Shown: piece by piece, positions 58,501 to 64,000 of the stretch
How the letters are laid out: each line of letters starts with the position of its first letter
Numbering within the stretch: the stretch's first letter is position 1
Assembly: GCA_047967505.1 (NCBI GenBank)
Contig: CM106541.1
DNA: 64,000 nucleotides
Source of the DNA: Dipteris shenzhenensis
Lineage: Eukaryota > Polypodiophyta > Polypodiopsida > Gleicheniales
Reading direction: 5' to 3' (one strand)
Made by a program: the position numbers and the translations under genes
The notes under the pieces: model-generated
What the model was told of the DNA's origin: nothing
The model's database searches: none
The model's input: only the letters and a program-made list of their open reading frames with translations

Positions 58501-59877
58501 TTTCACCTCAGGCATATCAACATCCAAGGTGAACATTCTGCCATTTTTGTTGCCTTTTGCAATCAAGCGGCACTTATTTTTCAAGTCCTCAACAAAGCAT
58601 CCATCAGGATTGAATCTAACCTGCAGACCTTGCTCAACCATCTGGCCAACTGAAACCAGGTTCTTAGTGATTTTTGGAACATGAAGTACATCTGCCAAGT
58701 ACTTCGTTTTGCCATCCTGCATAGCCAATGGCACTTTACCAACCTGCGTAATTGGGTGCGCAGTATCATCACCTGTTTCAACATAACCTGGCTTATCCAA
58801 ATTTCTAACATCATGAAACCACTCACCATGACTGGTCATGTGGTTAGAGGCACCTGAATCAACATACCAAACATCATTGCAAGCTGCAGCATCTCCTGAC
58901 ATGGAGTTAACCATATGCTGCATCACAAAAAGGTGCTCATTTCTGTCGTCACCATGCCCACTTGATGATGCATAGTTGCTTTGCTGCAACTTCCCACTTT
59001 TGATGTCATTCTGCTTTTTATAGCATGTATTCTCCTTGTGTCCAGGCTTTCCACAATAATAGCATTCTGTGCTGCTATTTACTTGCTGGTTCCTTTGCCA
59101 TGAACCACGGCCTCTTTGGCTCCCCCTGCCTCTAGAACTACCACGTCCTCCTCCATAGGACTGGTTTTCCTGTTGTTGCTGCTGGTTCTGATTTCCTGCA
59201 CGGCCACCAAAACGGCCTCTTCCTCTACCCCTGCCTCTACCTGTATTCGAGTAGAAAGCAGTCTCTTGAGAAGTTGAGGTGGCTGAACCACCATTCCTTT
59301 GCTCTTCACTCAGCAAGAGAGCAATAAGTTCCTGAAAATCAGGAAATGTTTCACGGACTCCAATGGATGTCCGAAACTGTGCATAATCTTTCCCAAGACC
59401 ATTCAAGGTCACGGACACTAAGTCCTCATCATCAACAGGTGCTCCAATGGAGGCAAGAGAATCTGCAAGGCCTTTCACCTTCAAGGAATACTCATTTATA
59501 TTCATATTTTTCCTTTGCACATTGTGCAACTCCTGCTTTAGCTGCATCTTTCGTGCTTTGGTATTTGTGCTATACAGCTTCACCAATGTATCCCATGCCT
59601 CCTTAGGTGTCTCTACATCCTGTATGTGCACAATCATAGAATCTGAAATGCTAACAGATAACCAATACAAGCATTTTCTGGCTTTTTCATGCCATTCCTT
59701 AAAGGCCTTCAATTCAGCAGGAGTGGGAGCAGTACCCAAAACTGGTTCTGCAGTTTCACCACTGATGTAATCCCAAACTCCCTTTCCCATAAGGAAGTTT
59801 GTCATCCTGAACTTCCATGCTTGGAAGTTGTTCTTGTCAAGCTTCTCACTGACAATGGTAGACAGATTCTCAGACAT
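55522..59877 (-). CDS. Ty1/copia Gag-Pol polyprotein, intact
   Basis: About 1451 residues from the Met of MSENLSTIVSEKLDKNNF, nine codons inside the longest frame (which opens at 59904); that Met matches the copia gag start. Order, with rough positions counted from 59904: gag (LDKNNFQAWKFRM, UBN2 region) 1-210, Gly/Arg/Gln-rich stretch, zinc knuckle CYYCGKPGHKENTC 279, protease VWYVDSGASNHMTS 349, GAG-pre-integrase HKRIGHVNIQRL, integrase HSDVW 550 with SDGGGEYFSEEF and CRSTPQQNGVAERKNR, reverse transcriptase NAFLHGDLQEEVYM and IYVDDLII 1125, RNase H GYTDADWAGSVSDRRSTSGF 1290 and HIEVHYHFVREK. All catalytic blocks look complete. The frame reads through the polypurine tract and ends inside the 3' LTR. 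Confidence 0.95.
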   Translation of the reverse strand: MSENLSTIVSEKLDKNNFQAWKFRMTNFLMGKGVWDYISGETAEPVLGTAPTPAELKAFKEWHEKARKCLYWLSVSISDSMIVHIQDVETPKEAWDTLVKLYSTNTKARKMQLKQELHNVQRKNMNINEYSLKVKGLADSLASIGAPVDDEDLVSVTLNGLGKDYAQFRTSIGVRETFPDFQELIALLLSEEQRNGGSATSTSQETAFYSNTGRGRGRGRGRFGGRAGNQNQQQQQENQSYGGGRGSSRGRGSQRGRGSWQRNQQVNSSTECYYCGKPGHKENTCYKKQNDIKSGKLQQSNYASSSGHGDDRNEHLFVMQHMVNSMSGDAAACNDVWYVDSGASNHMTSHGEWFHDVRNLDKPGYVETGDDTAHPITQVGKVPLAMQDGKTKYLADVLHVPKITKNLVSVGQMVEQGLQVRFNPDGCFVEDLKNKCRLIAKGNKNGRMFTLDVDMPEVKAAMFAHGRGIIADIEIWHKRIGHVNIQRLKSMQTKNIVAGLPKFRVEGMQKVCEACQMGKQARHACPKNAKVSRRPLEVIHSDVWTTKAASIGGCHYYVTFIDDYTRKVWIYFMKHKSEVFNHFKAFKAMVEKEKGVHIKVLRSDGGGEYFSEEFCEYLKEQGIQRKYSCRSTPQQNGVAERKNRHIAEVGRAILNEKNMPDYFWAEAVATAVYIMNRTPTAAVHGMTPEEMYTGQKPDISHLKVFGCIAYVHVPDEKRKKLDPKAEKCIFIGYSLHQKGYRCYNPSTRKMQVSRDVVFYEMSSWYAPTVMVGDADAGNGNAAINTEQQSQALSGPKESSTSGSNAWTGRLRSSESSHGSPDSVVQVSHKGKEKVDHAPVFDVSAGSSHVDGESSGSEMSLDEELGIPSVVTPGARKSRHDLKTPATDPVVRRSTRIKYPVDRLRYDGYTAHHYAYMVKVLEEPEPTCFEDAAGHKNWEAAMDEEMAALDANHTWDLMPLPHDKKAIGCKWVYKVKHNADGSVSRYKARLVAKGFAQTYGIDYEETFSPVARMATVRAVIAMAAAKGWSLHQMDVKNAFLHGDLQEEVYMMQPEGYEDNAHPDFVCRLHKALYGLKQAPRAWSDKIGQYLVTIGFQISNSDFSLYVKRTNRGIVLIVIYVDDLIITGDSDADINEVKLLLKQKFEMKDLGELRYFLGIEVIRSPSGIWLLQRQYGLDMLSKYGMTGCKPISVPLEQNVKLNAESGELLEDITMYRRIVGSLIYMTITRPDLSYAVGLVSQFMQASRKPHLDAARRILRYVKSTLHYGLFYEAGCALQVHGYTDADWAGSVSDRRSTSGFMFSLGSGAISWSSKKQPTVALSSTEAEYRGAAMAACEVAWLRKLLADMGQPVHAAIVIHCDNISSIMLANNPVYHARTKHIEVHYHFVREKVLAGEIDLVYVSTEEQVANIFTKALGTEKLRRFRSLLGVREMDLSLRGSVEISSSTPDTSPG

Positions 59878-60455
59878 TTTACAAATCACGAATTGCAACA
59901 GCAACCTGTAAACACAGCAAATGCCTCACAAGGGCAAATAGCAAAACTTCTGCGAAAAGCCTCACAGGGGCAGATCTGCAACACTGACGAAAGTGGTATT
60001 TCACCACACAGTCACTTCCTCGTGACGATTTTGCATCAACAGGCAACAGGCATGAATCTGCAACTCCCAATATCTCTGCACATAGGCATACGATGCAATT
60101 TCGGTGGCACCTTTCCACCGACTAGCCGCGCAGTGGTCGCACAGCGAAAAACAGGGCCTTTTTCTGAGTGTCTACGAAGAACTTCCGCCTTCAAAACGGG
60201 CCCCGAAACGGCCTCAAATCAGAAAAATAAAGTCACCAAGGGCTTCGCCCTTTCCCGCAGCATATACTGCGCTCTCGCCACACCGCGAAGGGCCTCTCAA
60301 TCTGAAACAGTGCACTCCTGCACTTCTGGCTGTGCTACCTGCAGAGATTTGCTCCCAAACTCGAAATAGGAAAGCAACAGTGGTCCTCTTACCAGGACAC
60401 CACAAACTTGGTTTGCTTTCTTGAGCTCCTTACCACGAACAAGGCTCTGATACCA

Positions 60456-60753
60456 TGTAAAGAATGAGGGAGAGAGATAGGAGACTCAAGTTCAGCTTTC
60501 TTCACAACACACAAAAGAGAGGGGACACAAGGTTGGAGGGTGAAGCCTTTCTTCACTTTTGCACACAACAACCATACAATAGAAGAGGGAAATACCCTAT
60601 ATGTCAAAACCTAGAATACGTGGTTCATATGTGAATCCAAACCAAAAACATACGTGGTAGTCTAACTACACCACGAGTACAACTAACATAGGCGGTGACA
60701 TAAATGATAGTCATCCAGGAGATGTATCGGGGGTAGAGCTTGATATCTCAACA
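60456..60753 (-). repeat. 5' LTR of the young copia element
   Basis: Right copy, 298 bp, followed leftwards on the minus strand by the initiator tRNA-Met primer site and a ~570-base GC-richer leader before the gag-pol start. Confidence 0.95.
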
Positions 60754-60758
60754 CAAAT

Positions 60759-63573
60759 GTGGTACTTTGTATCCCTTACATGTATCAGGGGTATTTGATC
60801 ATGTTGTTGCAATAACCGAGTAGCCAAGCACTTCTTTGTGGCATTGCAGGTTGGAGCACATGAACCAGAATGGAATGAAACTCTTATGCTGTTTGGGTTA
60901 TGTACCCCATTTGAGTTTCTCTGATTTTGAATTTTGTGAGCACTGTCTCTATGGGAATGTCTCTATGGGAAGCAGACTAAATCAGCCCATAAAAGAAGGG
61001 GAAAGAAAGAGTTTGAAAAGTTTGATTTGGTGCATTCAGACGTATGTGGTCCCATGCCTACACGGTCATTAGGCGGGGCTGAATACTATGTGACATTCAT
61101 TGATGATGCAACTAGGAAAGTGTGGGCTTACGTTATAGCTTGGAAGAGTGATGTGTTTCAGGTATTTCAAAAATGGCTAGCCTTGGTTGAGAATCAGATA
61201 GGTAGAACGCTTAAATGCCTACGGACTGACAATGGTGGAGAGTATCTCTCTCATGACTTTCAGCATTTCTGTGATACACGTGGGATTAAGAGGGAGCTCA
61301 CATCCCCTCGTACTCCAGAGCAAAAACTAGTTACAGAAAAGATGAATCATACCATTCAAGAAAGGTTGCAATGCATGCTTTCCAATGCAAATCTTTCTGG
61401 TGGTTTTTGGGCTAAGGCAATGAAGACTGTAGTGCATGTGATCAATAGATCACCTAGTAAGAGTTTGGATGGCGGTATTCCTGAAGAGGCATGGAGTGGC
61501 AAGAAGCCCTCTTACTCTCATTTGCATATATTTGGGTGTGAGGCATATGCACATGTGCCAAAAGAGCTTCCAAAGAAGCTAGATCATCCTAAGTCTAGGA
61601 AATGCTTCTTTCTGGGTTATGGTGAAAGTGGAGAGATGGGCTATCGTCTCTGGGATCCAGAAGCAAAGCAGATCATATGCAGCCATGATGTAGTCTTCAA
61701 TGAGAAGAAGATGCATAAGGCACCCATGAGGGATGTGGAAATGAGGAGAATCACTTTCCAGGATGTGAATCCACCTGCATATGTTGATAGACAGCAAGCT
61801 GTCCATGCACCAAATGTGCAAGAAATGGTACCACCAAGTACTCCCATAGGTATACAATCAAGGGTAGATGATGGATCATCTATTGGTGGAAATGATGAGC
61901 CAAATGTGGCTGATATGCAAGTGGGACAGCAAGCTGAAATGCCCTTGAGAAGATCATCTAGAGTGTCTGGACCACCTAATAGGTTTGTTCCAGTGGTAGA
62001 CTATGTGATGCTTATTGATTGTGGGGAGCCTTCTTGCTACAGAGAGGCTATGATGCGCTAGGACCAACACAAGTGGGAGTATGCTATGTAATTAGAGATG
62101 AGTTCACTTATGAAGAATAAGACTTGGGACTTGGTTTCTTTGCCACATGGAAAGAAAGCATTGCCATGTAAATGGGTCTACAAAATGAAGGTCACAGGTA
62201 ATGATGTGCCTAGGTACAAGGCCCATTTGGTCGCTAAAGGGTTCAAGCAAGAGAAGGGTGTGGACTTTGATGAGATATTCTCTCCGGTTGTGAAGATGAC
62301 CACACTTAGATGCATGCTTGGACTAGTGGCATTAGAGGATATGGAGCTTATGCAGATGGATGTCAAGACAACTTTCTTGCATGGGGATTTGCATGAGGAA
62401 ATTTACTTGGTGCAGCCGGAAGGCTTTGAAGAAAAGGGCAAAGAGCGTTTAATTTGCAAGCTGAAGAAGAGTCTCTATGGTCTTAAACAAGAGGCTAGAG
62501 AATGGTATCAAAAGTTTGATGCTTTCATTTGGTCCCAGGGTTTTAGAAGGAGTGAAATTGATCACTACCTCTACACTGCTAAGGATAATAGCCTAATAAT
62601 CTTGGCACTATATGTGGATGATATGCTATTGGCTAGCAAGAATACTTATGAGCTAGATGCATTAAAGGCCAAGTTGCATGAGGCCTTTAATATGAAGGAT
62701 TTGGGACTTGCAGGACATATTCTTGGTATGCGCATCACGTGTGATCGGAGTAGGAAAATCCTTTGGCTTTCACAGAAGGAGTATGTTACAAAAGTATTGT
62801 AGCATTTCAATATGGAGGGGGGGAAGGCAGTGAGTACTCCATTGCCTCCATATGTGAAACTGAGTCATACAGATAGTCCCAAATCAGATGAGGAGAGGGC
62901 CATGATGGCCAAGGTTCCTTATGCATCAGCAGTTGGAAGTCTTATGTATGCTATGATAGCTACTAGACCAGACATTGCATTTGCAGTGGGAGTTGTTAGC
63001 CGGTATATGGCTAATCCAGGAAAGAGGCATTGGGAGGCAGTTAAGTGCATCATGAGGTACATGAAGGGTACCAAGGAGATGTGCATCTACTTTGGTAGAG
63101 GAGACATGCGTGTACTTGGGTACACAGATTTAGACTATGCAGGGCATGTGGATAGTAGGAGATCCACTTCTGGTTATGTGTTCACCTTTGCAGGTGGTGT
63201 AGTGTCGTGGATGTGTCGGGCACAGAAGTGCATTGTTTTGTCTACCATAGAGGCTGAGTATGTTGCAGCCATAGAGGGTTGCAAGCAGGCTATATGGCTT
63301 GATCGGCTAGTGGGAGATTTGGGGATTCATACAGGTGTACCGACATTGCATAGTGATTCCATGAGTGCTATTCAACTAGCACCACGGAATCCGGTCTTTC
63401 ATGCAAAGACCAAACACATTGAGGTCAGGTACCATTTCATCAGGGAGGTACTTGAGGACAAGCGCATAGAGCTTGTCAAGGTTCATACAGATGATAACCC
63501 TACAGATATGCTGATGAAGAGTCTACCTAGTCAGCGGTTTGAGTATTGTCATGTATTGATGGGCATTGGATAG
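60759..63573 (+). pseudogene. Older Ty1/copia element: integrase, RT and RNase H part
   Basis: This continues the frame interrupted at 55266. GAG-pre-integrase (WHCRLEHMNQNGMKLL), integrase (HSDVCGP at about 61030, RTDNGGEYLSHDF, then TPEQK...TEKMNHTI), reverse transcriptase (KWVYKMKVTG, DVKTTFLHGDLHEEIYL, LYVDDMLLAS at about 62610) and RNase H (GYTDLDYAGHVDSRRSTSGY, AEYVAAIEGCKQAIWL, HIEVRYHFIREV) are in order. A frameshift lies near 61010, and stops at 62059 (TAG), 62089 (TAA) and 62800 (TAG). The final stop is at 63571. Clearly older than the element inserted in it. Confidence 0.92.
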
Positions 63574-64000
63574 TAAAGAAAAAGTCGTTTTTTAAGTTTT
63601 TCCTTGTTCCGTTAGATGACAAAGACTCCGTATTGACTTGTACAGGCAACTATTACTTGCTTTTGGTATCCACTTCACTTCAGGAGCTTGAAAACACCTT
63701 CATTCTTGAATCTGGGTTCATTTCATTGGATTTCTGACTCACTGTGTCAGTTTCCGTGTTTTTTTGCCCGGGTGTTGGAACTCAAGTTTGGAGCAACCAT
63801 TTGCAGAACTGTATGTTTTGGTGGACTCAAACTTCTATGTTGCTCATCATTCACACTCCGGTGGAGTTTACAAATAGCTCTGTTTCCAAAAACGTTTTTT
63901 AGTTCGTGTGTTGGACCCAGTGATTGAGACCACGGTTTCCAAAACTGTCTGTCCCATTGCGTTTCGGATGCCCAAAAACCCCTACTTGTCAGTTCTTATG
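63574..64000. other. 3' tail of the older copia element, LTR not resolved
   Basis: After the RNase H stop there is a purine-rich AAAGAAAAAG stretch (about 63576) that could be the polypurine tract, followed by T-rich sequence. If a 3' LTR starts here it runs past the window, and I see no matching 5' copy upstream of 54003. Confidence 0.45.

Larger units (their letters stand above)
55267..60753 (-). mobile_element. Young, complete Ty1/copia retrotransposon nested in the older one
   Basis: LTRs of 298 bp (55267-55564 and 60456-60753) begin TGTAAAG and end CTCAACA. I counted about two differences between them. The target duplication CAAAT flanks both sides (55262-55266, 60754-60758). On the minus strand the primer site TGGTATCAGAGCC (60455-60443) follows the 5' LTR, and a polypurine tract TTGAGGGGGAG abuts the 3' LTR. 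One long intact gag-pol frame fills the interior. Near-identical LTRs plus an intact frame indicate a recent, possibly still competent insertion. Confidence 0.96.

Noticed and set aside
56086-59770. Plus-strand frames within the young copia element
   Set aside because: They are antisense shadows of an intact 1460-codon gag-pol frame.

Overview
The window looks like nuclear DNA of a land plant with a large, repeat-rich genome. It has an intronless P-class PPR gene, a secretory class III peroxidase with classical plant introns, TTTAGGG-type telomere-like repeats, Ty1/copia elements primed by initiator tRNA-Met, and a CACTA-type DNA transposon. I cannot name the species. Base composition, SSR content and the mix of transposon families would suit a fern or lycophyte, but that is an inference.

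Only two genes look like intact host genes: the PPR gene (2778-4979, +) and the peroxidase (25298-22917, -, three exons). Nearly everything else is mobile DNA or its decay products. From left to right: an unassigned stretch with a 146-bp duplication (0-2.7 kb); the PPR gene; unassigned DNA with microsatellites and a possible copia gag scrap (5-9 kb); an AT-rich ~200-bp tandem array (9.0-10.1 kb); a decayed RING-H2 gene (11.2-13.2 kb); a ~180-bp tandem array with TTTAGGG tracts (13.8-15.7 kb); two related minus-strand transposon genes (16.0-18.2 and 18.5-21.5 kb), the second broken by a small TIR element and a large foldback; the peroxidase; a 1.1-kb tandem duplication containing SSR-rich foldback elements (27.1-29.2 kb); gene-poor DNA; a complete gag-only LTR element with 5-bp TSD (33.7-36.3 kb); a complete 7.1-kb CACTA-type transposon with CACAA ends and AAT TSD (37.3-44.5 kb); retroelement scraps; a second kind of decayed DDE-like gene (49.0-51.6 kb); a decayed histone H3/CENH3-like gene with its own promoter-like sequence (51.9-52.7 kb); and a decayed copia element (54.0-63.6 kb) split by a young, apparently intact copia element (55.3-60.8 kb).

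Three points deserve attention. First, the H3-like pseudogene resembles CENH3 (LLIP core, tryptophan in the loop-1 region) but has an extra-long loop and a long unrelated tail. Second, the RING-H2 gene and a transposase with an SDGxxxQFK...HGKGE core converge on a tandem array, which may be one undescribed composite element. Third, the premature stops in these decayed genes are overwhelmingly TAG, as expected from C-to-T decay of CAG codons in methylated CHG context. The CACTA element also carries its terminal GCGTCTAT-type motif inside the central divergent promoter, suggesting self-regulation by an element-encoded DNA-binding protein.
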